A DNA stretch of 64,000 bases, taken from assembly GCA_033961575.1 (NCBI GenBank), contig CM066741.1:3105715-3169714 (forward strand), read 5' to 3'. Positions within the stretch are counted from its first letter, which is position 1. Each line of letters begins with the position of its first letter. The stretch comes from Aselliscus stoliczkanus (Eukaryota; Chordata; Mammalia; Chiroptera; Hipposideridae). Below are positions 1-11,772 of the stretch, piece by piece. Position numbers and translations under genes: made by a program. The notes beneath the pieces are model-generated. The model was not told where the DNA came from. It saw only the letters and a program-made list of their open reading frames with translations, and searched no databases.

Positions 1-48
1 ATTCCTGAGGGGTGTCTGCAAAGCATATGGGTGTGTATGCTTGAGTGT

Positions 49-79
<31 letters not shown>

Positions 80-184
80 AGAAAGAGACAGAGAGGTGAA
101 ATGAGAGGGCGTGTGTGCATGTGGGTACCTGTCGCTGTATATTCACATATTTAGGCCCCCGAACACCAACCAGATGGCCTGTAC
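1..184. other. ACSM5 intron (window edge) with GT microsatellite
   Basis: Intron after ACSM5 exon 6. It holds a GT-rich simple repeat at about 43-79 and no recognised exon. Confidence 0.7.
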
Positions 185-264
185 CTGGTGAGATCCTCCT
201 GCACAAGCAGCCGGAAGATGGTGGGGACGGAGCAGTAGACGGTGATGGGGAACCTGGAGAGAGT
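185..264 (-). CDS. ACSM5: ACSM5 coding exon 6 (last one in the window)
   Basis: An 80-base exon coding for [20 protein letters not shown] and ending EDLT plus two bases of an Arg codon. The acceptor is TTGTTCAG after a T-rich tract and the donor ACCAG|GTACAG. Phase 0 in, phase 2 out. The next exon must lie to the left of position 1. Confidence 0.93.
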
Positions 265-3200
265 CTGAACAAAAACAAAGGGTGGAAGATCTTCGAGTTA
301 CTGGGGTGGGGACTTCCTGGAGATGGAGCAGGTGAACCGGCCACGTACTCAGCCACTTCTCCTGCAAACTCAAAACCTGGGTCCCACTCCTCTCGTTTAC
401 ACCCAGCCCATCAGAGGTGTTTGGCCTCTTACCTTCAGGATGACCTTGGCATCAACTTGGGGCAGCTCGTGTACAAAAAGGCAAGAGCCATTATGCCAGG
501 CAGAGAACAGGGTCCAGGCCGCCTTCACCCAGCCAGTGTCGGTCGCATTCCAGAAGATGTCCGATTCAGTCAAGGCCGTGAACCGCCTGCCAACAATTAG
601 AGAAAGTCAAAACCCTAAGCAAGTGCTTCTAGCAACGCTTTGAAAGGGATTCCGTTATCCATGTTGCCTTCTTTGCAGCCTTGCCCACAGCGGGCAGTCA
701 TGTATCAAAGAACCATAAAGTCAACCTTTGTCTTGGCAAGCATTTGTTGAGCACCTTCTATATACCTATGCCGTAGGCTGACACAGGATTCAAAAGACAG
801 ATTCGTGGGCCGGCCGAGTGGCGCGGTGGTTAAGCGCTGGATTGGGAAGCCAGCAGCCCCGGTTCGGGTCCCATATACGAGGGCCAGTGACACTGCCCTC
901 AAAAAGAAAAACAAAAAACAACAACAAAAGACAGATTCGTGCCTTCAAGTATTTTGTGGTCCACTGGTGGTGATAGATAAGGGAATAAATGATCCCAACA
1001 CAGTGCAATAAGGGCACTGTATTCATTCATCCAACATTTATTCAGCACGTATCCTGGACTTAGCATGAGGGTGTAGGAATGAATGAGTCTTTCCAGGAAG
1101 TACATGTATCTACGAAGACCCTGGAGGGCATGCTTTAAGCGAGTAAAACCCAGAGCTTTCCTGACGCCGTTACGGAGAGAGTGGGCACCCAGCCCAGCGA
1201 AAGGATGGAGGTGGGTCTGAGCAGTACTTCCATAGAGGAGTCGACACCTGAGCAGGAGGGAAATGATGTGTGGGGATTACATAGGCGCGGCGGGGAACGG
1301 GGCACAGCTCAGGGCCTGCAAGCATGGAAGGTAGAAAAGTGGGCATGTCCCCACCTGGGACACGTGCTCTCCGGGGCCTCTTCACTGGCTGCTCCCCCTT
1401 CCCTGCGGAAGTGCCCCAGGGGCGCAGGTCTGCACCTCTTCTCTTTTCAATTCATGTTACTCTCAGCTGATCTCAGCCAGACTCAGTCTTCAGTGCCCTC
1501 TCCATGCTGTTAACTCCGGCAGGGACCTTTCTCATTAACTCTACACAGATATATCCAACCGCCTACTCAGCATCTCCCCTTTTGACGTGGGGCAGAGAGA
1601 CGGCCGATAAGCATCTGGAACTTACAACGCTCCGATCGAACGCCTCATTTGCCTCCCGCCAGACAGTGCCTCCCTAGGCCTTCTCCTGTCAGTGACTGCT
1701 GGTCGTCAGGCCACCAAACTTGGTGTCACCCTTGACTTCTCTTTCTCGCGCACCTCCTATCATATCTGCCAGCAAATCTTATTAGGCCTACATTCAGAGT
1801 GCATTCGGAACCTCGCCCCCTTGCTCTTCCCACTGCTGGCCCCTGGACAAGCCTTCCCCTTTGCCTCTTGCAGCACTGGCCTCTTGGGGGCACCTCTGCT
1901 CCATATCTCGCCCCCTATAGTTTATTCCCCACCCAATACTCTCAGGGATCCTTTTAAAAAACAAATCAGCTCATGTCACTCCTCTGCTCAAAATACTGCA
2001 ATGTTCCTCAAAAAAATAAAAATAAACATAGAATTAGCATATGACTCAAGCAGATATTTGTACACAGATATTCACAGCAGTGTCATTCACAACAGCCAAA
2101 AGGTGGAAGCGACCCAAGTGTCTATCGAAGGATGACTAGATAAACAGAATTGGTATATTCATACAATGGAATATTATTCAGCCTTAAAAAAGAAGGAGGT
2201 TCTGACACACTGTACAACGTGGATGAACCTGGAGGACATTAGGCTGAACCGAAATATGCTGGTCACAGGAAGACAAATACTGTGTGGCTCCACTTACGCA
2301 GGGTTCCCAGAGGAGGCAAATTCATAGACAGAAAGTAGATGGTGGTTGTCAGGGCCTGGAGGGGTGGGGGGTGGGAACGGGGCGTTACTGTGTCATGGGG
2401 ACAGCATTGCAGGCTTGCAATATGGGGGGCTCTGAAGATGGATGGTGGGGATGATTATACAGCAGTGAGACTATGTTTAACACCACTGAACTGTACACTT
2501 AAGAGTCGTTGCAGTGGTAAGTTTTATGTCATGTATATTTTACCCTGATTTTTTTTTTTTTTAGGATTTTATTGGGGAATTGGAGGAGGGGAACAGCATT
2601 GAGGAATTGGGGAAGTGGAACAGACAGGTTGCTGTCCTTTTTTTTTGTTGTTCTTCAGTCTAGTTGTGGAGGACGTCACTTCACTGGCCCATGTTGGTGT
2701 TATCATAGCGCTCTTCCCAGCTAAGGCAGATCGGTCAGTGGTCATTGGATGGCCACTCACAGCGGCTCTTGGCAGCTCATGCCAGCTGCTGGCCGCTCAT
2801 GCTGGCTGCCGGCCACTCATGGTAGCCCACGGCAGCCCACTGCAGCAATGGCTGCAGCCTACGCCATCACTGGCGATTCATGGCAGCCCAGCTCCAGGTG
2901 GAGCTGTTGTTCACCATCTTAGCTGTAGAGGGCGCAGCATCACTGGCCCTCATGTGGGATCCGAACCAGGGCCCTGCTTCTCAGAGCTGGTGTCTCAAGC
3001 CAACTCCTAACCAACGCGCCACTCGGTCAACCCTTACCCCGCTTTTTAAAAACACTTGTGATGGCTTCTCCTCCTACTCAGAGTAAAGCCTGGAGCCTTC
3101 AGATCCAACCTGAGGTGTCCCCGTGTTAGCTCTCTGGCCCCTACTCCTGCTGCTGTCCTCCAGCTCACTCCCCTACTTTCTGTTTCTTGGACCCGCTGGA

Positions 3201-6200
3201 CGCGCTGTCCCCTGGTACCTTGAACTGGCCGCAAAGCCCAGCCCGTAGCTGGCATAGGTGTGCTCCACCATCTTGGGGGTCCCAGTGGTGCCACTTGTGA
3301 AGTAGATGGTCATTGGGTCCTGACTCTTGCTCCTCACACAGCTGTGCTCAGCGGATGCCTCCCTGAAACATGCAAAAATGCTAGGTGGTTCCTGATAGTA
3401 AGGTGAATCGGATGCAGTCGGTCTGTGAGATAGGCATTTCTGAATTCATGGTGCAGGCCCCTGGGCGGGGTGGGGGGACTTCTTGTTGGTTCTGGTCTCT
3501 GATCAGAACAAAATCGCACATTCCAAGGTAGGTTTCCACCAGGACCTTGTTCAAAGGCAAATGGCTTTGGTCCTGTCCTGACTCTGACCTGCCAACTTGT
3601 TAGCATCTTGAGCAAGTCACTGCACTTCCCCTAGTCCCATTCTCCTCACCTGTGAAGGTGGGTTACAAGCGCATGACTTCGAGTTGTCCGAAGGGTTAAA
3701 TGAGACGATGCCTCATTCATTTGTGTGTTCTGCGCACCGAACACAACTCTTGGGGCAAAGTAGATGTTTGTGAAACCCGTGTTGCCTGAATGAATGTAGG
3801 TGAATGCTTATCCAGCAAGGTACCTGGCAAACACTAAGCACTGAATACAAGGCGGCTATTATTATATCATTAATTGAGCACCTACTAGACACTAAATGCA
3901 TCCCATATGTTATCTCAGTACTCTGGCTTATAGCTGTGTAACTACTCTCACCATAATAGAAGCAAACACACAGCAAAGCTAGACAGTTCCAGTACTGACT
4001 GAGCGAGTGACTTCGAAAGATCTTAGATTGTCACCAGAGTTAGGTCTCAGGTCCCTCTGGCTTCCCCAGTGAGCGTCCCTCTCCTATTTGCTTTCCTGGT
4101 ACACAGTCATCAATGCCCTTCAGCCCTGTCGTTTCAAGGGGACATAAGTGCCTTGGCCTCATTTTTATGCTGCATCTGGAGAGCCCCACACTTACTGGAG
4201 GAGTTCCCTGAAGTTCATCCAGCCTGGCCGACGGTCGTCAGACACCAGCAGCTTGATCTGGAGGGAAGGGCAGTCGGCGCTAATGGCGTCCACCCTCGGA
4301 GCCAGGGAGCCACTGGTGATAATGGCCGCGGCCTTGGATGCCTGCAGCCGGTACTTGAGGTCCTTCTCCGTCAGCTGAGAGATGCCCGGAATCATGATGA
4401 CCCCTGAGAGCACACAGAGAAAGGATGCCGACTGGGCAGGCCGGCCCCTGTGACGAGGTCCCGGCCAGAAATCCCCATCAGAGATCGCAGCAGAAAGGGG
4501 CTGGGATGCCTGAACCGGAAAAGGTAACAATAAGATAATAATGAAATCCAGAAAATATTTACAGAACAGTCACACGTGCTAAGAATGTTCCATGCATTAC
4601 CTCATTGAATTCGTACAACCCTGGAGCCTCAATTCCGTTATTATACCCATTTTGCAGACAAAGAACTAAGACACGGATGCCTTAAATGAGTGAAAGTTCA
4701 CACAGCTAAGATGCGGTGGGGCTGGGAGTGTGAGCTCAGGCAGTGGTAATTCTGTGGTCCAGGGCCTTCGGCCTTGTATTAGGTTGTCTTGGAGATTACC
4801 TAGCTCTGTGGCTTTCCATGCCTTTCGAACAGAAGCCTCTACCCAGTGCTGGGTGTGGGTCACTTGGGGCACAGTGGAAGGTACAGCAGTCGGGGCTCCA
4901 GAACCCCCCCCCCCATATGACTTCAACCAAAGCCATTGTGAGGATATCTGAGTTGGCATCTTCCCACGGGGAAGGATTCAGAATGCAGGCTGTAAATACT
5001 CCATTGAGACCAGCACTCGCGTTTCATGGACAAGAAGAAAGAGCTCCTAAACGATTCGCACCCCCTGCCGCAGCCCGAGAATGAGGGCGGAAGACAGAGG
5101 AGGGGGCCGGGCCCAACAGCCTGGGAGGGAGCTCCTGCCGCTCTACCCCTAAACTTTTGCCGGAGTTACACCTTAGCAGGAATGCTTTGGGGGCTGAACG
5201 GTGTGGGGTGTGGCTCTTCACTCCCTCTATTTGGGTCTGTCCCACCTGGGGTTCTGTACGGTGCTTTGGGGGCCCATGCAGATGGTGGACAGCCAGAGCC
5301 GTGACCTGGACAGACGTGTCCAGCACCACAGACCGGAAGCAAGGTGACAAGTGCACATCAGGACATGGGAACGTGACCATGTAAGAACATCTAGCTTGAG
5401 CATCCTTTAAAAGATTAGAGAGGATGCCAGACCTGACATGGCAGTGAATTACTTTCTTTGGAAATCAAAGAAATGGGTAAACCTGTATGTTTGGGGGAAA
5501 TGGAGACATTTGGGTAACAGAATAAAATAATGATAATGCTACTCCAAAGAGAAGTTTTTATCATGCAAAATGCCAACCACAGTGGCACATAGTAGGTCCT
5601 CAAGAAAAGTCCAGGGGCTCTCTTACCTTGGCCCTCACTGAAATAGACCTTATATATCATGGAACAATATGGAGAACTCTCCAAACCCATGTTTCTGTTT
5701 CTTTTCCTCAGAGCTGGATGCACTACAGCGGTGCTCACCTTTATATATTGTGCAAAAATACATAAAAATAAAATTAAACTTCCTGCCTTTTTTGGGGGGG
5801 CAGGGGGAAGGACAATCCATTTGCAAAATGGTTGAAGTAAGCTTGTTCCTATAGAAAGGTTAATTCTCTGGTGTGAGTTTGTTCCCCTCTGTTTTGCAAA
5901 CGTTATTTGCAAAAACATCCGTATGCACGGCTGGAAGGATTGAACAACATTCCAAATGGTGAGAAGTTTCCAGGCGCTGCGGAAATCAGCTCTCCCCTAA
6001 AAACTCCAGCCCCTTGTGTGAGTGCACAGGACAGCATCCGCAGAAGCTGTGAGGACACTCTGGGCTGTGTCCTTGGCCTCTGATCCTCTGCTGGAAGAAC
6101 CATCCTGAGAAGGTCAGTGGGCAGTCATGACAGCAGGAGGAACACTCAAGGGCTAGTCTTGTGGTTTTGATTATTTTGCCCTCCCCTTGGGAGCTGGCGG

Positions 6201-9200
6201 GTGCTGTGATGGTGACAGCCATGGAGTCTAAGAGTGAAAGCAAGGCAGGGCGGTTGGGAAGGCCTCTCACCCGTCACCGCATTGCTCTCCACACGCTGGA
6301 GGCTCCCAAACCACAACCAGCAGAAAATACATTTGGTTCATCTGACTCAGAATTGTTTAAAAAATGATTTCATCGTCAACATTAAAAGATGGAACGCTTT
6401 TGAATAGAAACCCAAATGAGCCACTAGCACCCCTTCCCAACGTGAAAACGTGGTTGGCGTTGAGAAGCAGCTGCCCCTGTGGAACCGCCCAGGTCACTGC
6501 TGACCTCATCGCTGCCTCCTGCCTCCCACTGGCCTGCTTTCATCGATGACCTCGTTGTCAGACACCGGGACACATCCCACTTCGTGACTCGGGGCGAAGG
6601 GAAGGCAACAGAGCTCCGCACAGAGCTTGGCTGCTCACCTCGCGGACACCACGAGCTGCCGGCCCCCCCAGGGAGGCCCGCCCCACTCACTGACCTGCCC
6701 GCATACAGGCCACGCTGACCAGCCACCACTCCGGGACCCTGGGGAGGACCAGTATCATTCTGTCCCCGCGCCGCAGGCCGCACGCGCCCCCCAGCACGTT
6801 CGCCGCCTTCCTGGACTGCGTCCCCAGCTCCTCAAAGCTCCACTTGACTTCTGCTCCGCTGTCATTGACCCACCAGAACGCAGGGTTCGGGGGCCGGTGC
6901 CCAGCCTGGACAGGAGACGGGGCAGAAAGAAACAGGCACCACGTGGTGAGGACTTTGGTTTGCCCGTTGTGGTTTTTAATTTGATATTTACAAATCATAG
7001 TTATGATAGTCACAGGGTTCAAAAATCAAAACAATATGAAAAGCTAGGCATTGGGAAGCCTTGATTTCATCCTGTTGCCCGTCTACCTTTCTCCCCACTT
7101 CACCTCCCTCACTGGGTAACTAATAATTTTAGTTTCTTGCATATTTTTCCAGTGTTTCTTTAGGCAAACGTAAGTGCACTCTTTTTTTCTTTTGCCATTC
7201 CACCTTTTTAATGCGTAAGATAGATTGACACTGTCCTATCTCTTCCCCTTTTTACCGAGATACAATCGTCATACCATAAAATTCACCCTTTTTAGGCGCA
7301 CAATTCAGTGGTTTTTAGCTTGTTCCCAAAGTTGGGTAAGCATCGCTGCTATCGGATACCAGAACCTTCGCATGGTCCTAGAAAGAGCTCAGATCGTCCG
7401 TCATTCCCTAGTCTCTCCTTCCCTGCCCCAGCAGCCACTGCTTTCCTTTCTGTCCCCGTGGATTTGCCTGCTCTGCACACCTCACATGAATGGGGTCACA
7501 CAACATGTGTGACGCCTCTTGCGTCTGGTTTCTCTCACCACCCCGCGTACTGTTTTCAAGGTGTATCAATGTGGTAGCGTATGTCCGAGCTGTGTTCCTT
7601 TTAACAGCTGTATAATATTCCATCGTGTGGACAGAACACACGTGTTCACGTCCATGCCTCAGCCGACCAACATGAGGGTCGCTTCTACTTCTTTGGCTAT
7701 TACGAAAAATGTTGCTATGAACACGTGTGAACATGTTTTTGTGCGGGTGTGTGTTTTCTCTTCTCTTGGATGCACACCTAGGAGTGGAATTGCGAGGTCG
7801 TAGGATAACTATACATCTAACTTTATGCGGAACTGCCAAGCTCTTTTCCACCATTTTACAATCCCACCAGCAATGTATGAGGGTTCTAACTTTCCTACAT
7901 CGCGGCTGACACTTGTTATTGTTCTTTTCTGTTTATTTTGGTTTTGTTTTTAGCCAGGTTGTGTGGAGTCGCACCTCGTTGTGGTTGGGATTGCATTTCC
8001 CTAGTGAGTAAAGATGTTGAGTGTCTTCCCCGGCCATTTACTTATATTCCTTAGAGAAATGTCTATTCAGATCCTTATCCCACAATTTTATTTTATTTTT
8101 TATTTTTTTAGCTGAGCCATCCTGCCACCTGCTGGCAGCTCAGAGGCAGCTCAGCTAGGGCCAGGAATCGAACTGGCGACCCTGTTGCTCAGAGATCGCA
8201 CTCTTGAGCGAGCTCTTAACCAACTGAGCCATTCAGCCGGCCTCAGATCCTTCTCCCATATTCTAACTGGGTTATTTGTCTTTTTATTGTTGAGTTTGAG
8301 TTCTTTATATACATTTGGATACTAGATCCTGAACAGATACGCAATTTGCAAATATTTTTTCCCACTCTCTGAGTGATCTTCCACATTGATATACAAATGT
8401 TATTTATTTTCATGAAGTCCAAATTTTTCTGGGTTTTTTTTTGTTGTTGTTCGTGCTTTACAAATCATGGCCTAATCCAGGATATATGCCTATGTTATAA
8501 TTGTTGTTCCTTCATTTAGGTGTTTGATCCATTTTGAGCCAATTTTCCTGTGTGGTGTGAGGCAGGGACCAGTGTCATTCCTTTACCTGTGAATACCCAG
8601 TTGTGCCAACACCCTTGGTTGGAAAGACAGTTCTTTCTCCACAGAGTTTCCTTGGCACCCTTGTTGAAAACTGATCATAGATGTATGGGTTTATTTCTGA
8701 ACTCTTCATTCTGTCCCATCCATCCATGTCTATCCTTATGCCAGTGGCACTCTGTCTTTTTTTGTTGTTGTTAATTACTTGCTTACTGTCACTTGGCAGT
8801 TGGTTTTGAAATAGGAAGGTGTGATTCCTCCAGTTTTGTGTTTCTTTTCCAAGATTGTTTTGGTTATTCTGAGTCCCTTATTTCCACCTGAATTTTTGGG
8901 CAAGCTTGTCTATTTCTGCAAAGAAGTCTGCCAGGATTTTGATAAAGATGACACTGAGTCTGTAGATTAACTTGAGATGTATTGTCATTTTTTTTTTGCA
9001 ACCTTATAGTTTCTGCTTTAATGGCAATTGAATTTAAAAACAGTACAGTTCAACTTAGCCATGTAGAAGCAGATAAGCTTCTAAACGCACACATAATATA
9101 GAGGCTAATATTTTCTGGCAGCCCTTGGTCTCTGGAAGTGCCGCTTCATCGGATATGTTTTAAGCTTTTGTCAAACCATTAAAATAAGTTATTTTTGCAT

Positions 9201-10564
9201 AAAGAGGCAATATCTCAGGGGGGTTTCTTTAAAGATTCATCCGAATCTTTAACGAGTGTTTCTTTCATAAACCTTCTCTACGTTATTCCAGCCTTAGGTT
9301 AGTTTCCAGAGTTCTGAAAAAAATGTTGATTCTAACCATTTTTCTACGTTTTTCTTTGTTGTTGTTGCTTTCATGGAAGAGAGAGTTGTTGAAAGACCTT
9401 ATTCTGCCATTTTTGCTGCTGACCTAACCCGGTTTGTTTTAATCATGAGAAGTCTTCCAAGGATGACCCTAGTGTGGTATGAAGAGCTTAAACTTTGTAG
9501 AGAGGACGGGAGTGTGTTGGCTCCGTCTCTTACAGACGCTCCTCATTTAATTCTCACAACTCCAGGGGCGAGGGGGAGGGGCATATGGTATCACTCCCAT
9601 TTTACAGATAAGAAAACTAAGCTCCAAAGAGCTTGGGGCGTTCATTCAAGGTCACACTTCAGGTGGATGAACCATGTCCCTCCGACTGCAATGCCTACGT
9701 TTATGTCTTAGCCATTCTCATCCACCTTCACAAACATAACTGCTAACAGCATTACTTACCTTGGAATTTTTCTTTCAACAAGCTCTTCTTAAAAGGAACA
9801 TACATACATTTTTTTTTGAAATGAAGTTTATATTCTCCTACTGTAAATACACAGTTAGCACCATTAACCTAAGTAAAAAATGACTATAAAATAGAGACAC
9901 AATGGACATGTAATGGAGGGAAGATAAAAACGGATAATGCGTGAAACACAAATCGCTTATCGGCTGTCCTCTGCGGAAAGCTCTGAGCTTGAGCCCTGCT
10001 CTTCCCTTACTTAAAAGGGAAGTGTGTGACAAGGACAGAGATAGTAAAGGCAGAGTTGCAGCAAAAAAAACCACGCTTTCTCCTTCCCTCGAGGAGCATA
10101 ACCAGAAGGGAATTCCCGAGGGGCATGACTGTCTCACTGTGGGGTTTGGACTCAGGAATGAGACAGCCCGGACTGGGCTAGGGGTTCTAAGACTCACACA
10201 CTTGGTCACCGTTTTTCCCCTAAGGCTTCGATGCTAACCGTCTACCTCTTAGGCTCCCCAGATTCCCAAGTCAACATGCCCTGTAGCCTCCAGCGTCACG
10301 GGGGTAACCGAGGGCAGCCTCTGACGCCCCAAATGGCCACTAGGACACAGCGGACATCACCTTTTCCAGCTGACTCCACACATCCAGCACATCCTTTGCA
10401 AAGTTGAAGTACTCAGGCACTGGCCTCGTCCCCAGACTGACGGCTTCCCAGGCTGCCACCATCTGCTGAGGGCCAGGTAGAGGTGGCAGCGGCCCAGAAG
10501 GCCTGCTGAGTCCCCGGGCACATGTCAGCACCGGGCGGACCAGGCCTCGCAGCCACAGCCTCAT
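185..10564 (-). CDS. ACSM5: ACSM5, medium-chain acyl-CoA synthetase family member 5 (5' part; six coding exons)
   Basis: Joined minus-strand exons 10564-10361, 6905-6695, 4403-4196, 3362-3219, 586-433 and 264-185 give an open frame of 333 full codons plus a split codon; the remaining exons lie off the left edge. Family members activate medium-chain fatty acids to acyl-CoA with ATP in the mitochondrial matrix. Seen here: an Arg-rich, acid-poor N-terminus (about residues 1-30) fitting a mitochondrial targeting peptide; the AMP-binding phosphate loop [11 protein letters not shown] at residues 228-238; and the TDTGW motif near 271-275. ACSM5 is preferred over ACSM1/2/3 because the N-terminus (MRLWLRGLV) resembles human ACSM5 as I recall it, and because in human ACSM5 is the ACSM gene next to PDILT. 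All splice sites are GT-AG with phases 0,1,2,2,0,2, so the gene looks functional. The C-terminal catalytic lysine domain is not in the window. Confidence 0.93.
433..586 (-). CDS. ACSM5: ACSM5 coding exon 5
   Basis: Codes for about residues 256-307: [14 protein letters not shown], then [10 protein letters not shown] and ending VDAKVILK. The acceptor is TTGGCAG and the donor AAG|GTAAGAGG. Phase 2 in, phase 0 out. The TDTGW motif is a conserved acyl-adenylate-forming enzyme element. Confidence 0.95.
807..925 (+). repeat. Short tRNA-derived SINE with 15-16 bp target-site duplication
   Basis: A head of about 95 bases beginning GGGCCGGCCGAGTGGCGCGG, with a B-box-like GGTTCGGGTCC, ending CACTGCCCTC and an A-rich tail. 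The flanking copies of AAAAGACAGATTCGTG (792-807 and 926-941) match perfectly, showing recent retrotransposition into an ACSM5 intron. Confidence 0.92.
1995..2548 (+). repeat. LINE-1-type 3' fragment
   Basis: Contains the typical segment TATTCATACAATGGAATATT with a following CAGCCTTAAAAAAG and GTACACTTAAGAGT, ending in a T-rich junction with the SINE. It is diverged and 5'-truncated. Confidence 0.6.
2549..3033 (-). repeat. Long-form tRNA-derived SINE, reverse orientation
   Basis: Read on the minus strand it has the same head as the short SINEs, then a body with the degenerate repeated unit AGTGGCCGGCAGC, a CCACAACTAGACTGAAGA segment, and a tail equivalent to CAATAAAATCC. The flanks TACCCTGATTTT and TACCCCGCTTTT resemble a worn target-site duplication. 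Confidence 0.85.
3219..3362 (-). CDS. ACSM5: ACSM5 coding exon 4 (ATP/AMP-binding loop)
   Basis: This exon is not open from an ATG and was found by reading the reverse complement between neighbouring exons. It encodes the phosphate-binding motif [11 protein letters not shown] followed by MVEH, ending at GFAASSR. The acceptor is GTTTCAG and the donor AAG|GTACCAG. Phase 2 in, phase 2 out, 144 bases. Confidence 0.94.
3363..4195. other. ACSM5 intron with MIR-like sequence
   Basis: About 830 bases between exons 4 and 3. A MIR-like stretch on the plus strand (about 3575-3760, with GAGCAAGTCACTGCACTTCC) and an L2/MIR-like stretch near 3860-3930 are present. Confidence 0.55.
4196..4403 (-). CDS. ACSM5: ACSM5 coding exon 3
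   Basis: Codes for about residues 139-208 ([19 protein letters not shown] to NFRELLQ). The acceptor is GCTCTCAG and the donor CCA|GTAAGTG. Phase 1 in, phase 2 out. The [19 protein letters not shown] segment is typical of ACSM proteins. Confidence 0.95.
4404..6694. other. ACSM5 intron
   Basis: About 2.3 kb between exons 3 and 2. An L2/MIR-type ancient fragment lies at about 4570-4730 and a run of 9-10 C at about 4907. Nothing else coding was recognised. Confidence 0.55.
6695..6905 (-). CDS. ACSM5: ACSM5 coding exon 2
   Basis: Codes for residues 69-138 plus one base ([12 protein letters not shown] to VACMRAG). The acceptor is CTGTCCAG and the donor GGTCAGTG. It carries the conserved ACSM N-terminal segment with WSFEELG and the [10 protein letters not shown] stretch. 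Phase 0 in, phase 1 out. Confidence 0.95.
7235..8990 (-). repeat. LINE-1 fragment (ORF2 end and 3' part), reverse, split by a SINE
   Basis: The opposite strand carries L1 ORF2-end and 3' sequence; on the plus strand recognisable pieces are ACCATAAAATTCACCCTTTT, TGAATGGGGTCACACAACAT and TTTTGAGCCAATTTTCCTGTG. The element is continuous on both sides of a SINE inserted at 8083-8243, in the intron between ACSM5 exons 2 and 1. Confidence 0.72.
8083..8243 (-). repeat. Second-type tRNA-derived SINE inside the L1 fragment
   Basis: On the minus strand it reads GGCCGGCTGAATGGCTCAG, then a B-box-like GGTTCGA-type segment, GAGCTGCC units and an A/T-rich tail. The flanks CAGATCCTTATCCCA (8068-8082) and CAGATCCTTCTCCCA (8244-8258) are a target-site duplication with one mismatch. 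Confidence 0.85.
8991..10360. other. ACSM5 intron, remainder
   Basis: AT-rich sequence from 9000 to 9360, then a MIR-like antisense stretch at about 9540-9660 (CCCATTTTACAGATAAGAAA). No exon was recognised. Confidence 0.5.
10361..10564 (-). CDS. ACSM5: ACSM5 coding exon 1 (start codon, targeting peptide)
   Basis: Codes for residues 1-68, from MRLWLRGLV to VWSQLEK. The donor is AAAAG|GTGATG on the minus strand, phase 0. An acceptor-like GGTGACAG lies 15 bases before the ATG, so the exon probably begins near 10579, with a noncoding exon further upstream that I could not place. The start is the first ATG and opens the targeting peptide. Confidence 0.92.
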
Positions 10565-11452
10565 GCTGCTGCCCTGTGCCTGTCACCAAAGAGAGGAGAG
10601 AGCATATTGTCCCGAATTCTGGGATTTGAGGAGGCACGAGGTCAGCCATGATGGGGGACCATAGTACGTATCGACTCGTAGGACGGTCCTGGGCTTCGGG
10701 CTTAGTCCCGCTGTCTGGCTTTGCTTATGTCTCCTCTCTGGGCCTGAGGTCCATCCCTCCAGCTCTCGCTGCCTGTGAGCCTCTGTGGGCCTGAGGTCAG
10801 CACCAAGGCCAGGCCCTTCAAAGTGAAAAAGCCTTGGGCGCAATTCCTGAATTGGCCTGACAAAGCCGAGGAAGACACGCGAGGCACAGCTGCCCAGCAG
10901 AAGTATAACGGGGGCTGCCTGTGGAACGCACAGCTTTCTCATAGCGCCGTCATTCAGGTGAGCTTGGGTTACCATGATACATTCTCTGTCACCAGCTCTA
11001 GCCTGTAATTTCAACATGGAATCAATATAAAAAGAAATTCTTAAAGAATTCAGAAGAATTACATTTTTTTTTGTTTTGACTGAGTCCTCAAAATCCAAGG
11101 TGTATTTTATACTTACCAGCACCTCTCAGTGTGGATGACCCCATTCCAAGGTCAGTAGCTACCAGTGGCCACTGTACCGGCCACGCAGCGTTAGTGCCCC
11201 TCAAAGTGTCAAAGTGTGGTCTGTGGACAACCGTGGCTACGTTAGCATCGCCCGGGAGCCGGTCCCGCTGCAGGGCCCCCCGTCCCCACCAGGGCTGTGG
11301 AACGAGACCCTGCACTCCAGCAGGGCCCCAGGTGGGCTGGGTGCCCGGGAAAGTTGGAGTAGCGGCGGGCCTCGTGGCTGTGGCGCGGGTTGTAATTCAC
11401 CGCCACCCAGCTGGCGATACTAACCAATTGAAAACAGTCACGGTAACTGCCA

Positions 11453-11772
11453 TGGGCTAAACATCTGTGTTCCTCCGAAATCCATAGGTTCCATCCTAAC
11501 CCCCAGTGTGGAGGTATGAGGAGGGGGGACTTGGGGAGCGGAGGAGGTCATGAAAGGGACCCGGAGAGCTCCCTTGTCCCTCCTGCCTGGTGAGGACACC
11601 ATGAGAAGGCCTGGCTGTCTGGAAGCGGGAAACGGGTCCTCCCTGGACCCACCTCCGCTCACGATGCCCTGACCTTGGACCTCTCAGCCTCCCGAACTGG
11701 GAGAAATCAATGCTGTTTAAACTACGCAGTCTGTGGTATTTGGGGGTGCAGCAGCCCAAACGGCCTAAAACA
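11453..11772 (+). repeat. Solo LTR-like remnant, ERVL-MaLR (MLT1/MST) type
   Basis: A diverged stretch with features of old MaLR LTRs: CCATCCTAACCCCCAGTGTG, a GGAGGTCATGA segment, GAGAGCTCCCTTG, CCTGACCTTGGACCTC, and a 3' end CAGCCCAAACGGCCTAAAAC. No internal retroviral genes lie next to it. The family name is from memory. Confidence 0.5.

Larger units (their letters stand above)
587..3218. other. ACSM5 intron
   Basis: About 2.6 kb between exons 5 and 4. It holds a short SINE (807-925), a LINE-1-like 3' fragment (about 1995-2548) and a long SINE in reverse (2549-3033). No further exon was seen. Confidence 0.7.

Noticed and set aside
807..880. Possible tRNA gene
   Set aside because: The sequence is the tRNA-like head of a SINE with a 3' extension, A tail and target-site duplication, repeated at many sites; it is not a standalone tRNA gene.
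7235..8990. Possible intact LINE-1 reading frame
   Set aside because: The L1 sequence is broken by stops and a SINE insertion; no long ORF2 fragment remains open.
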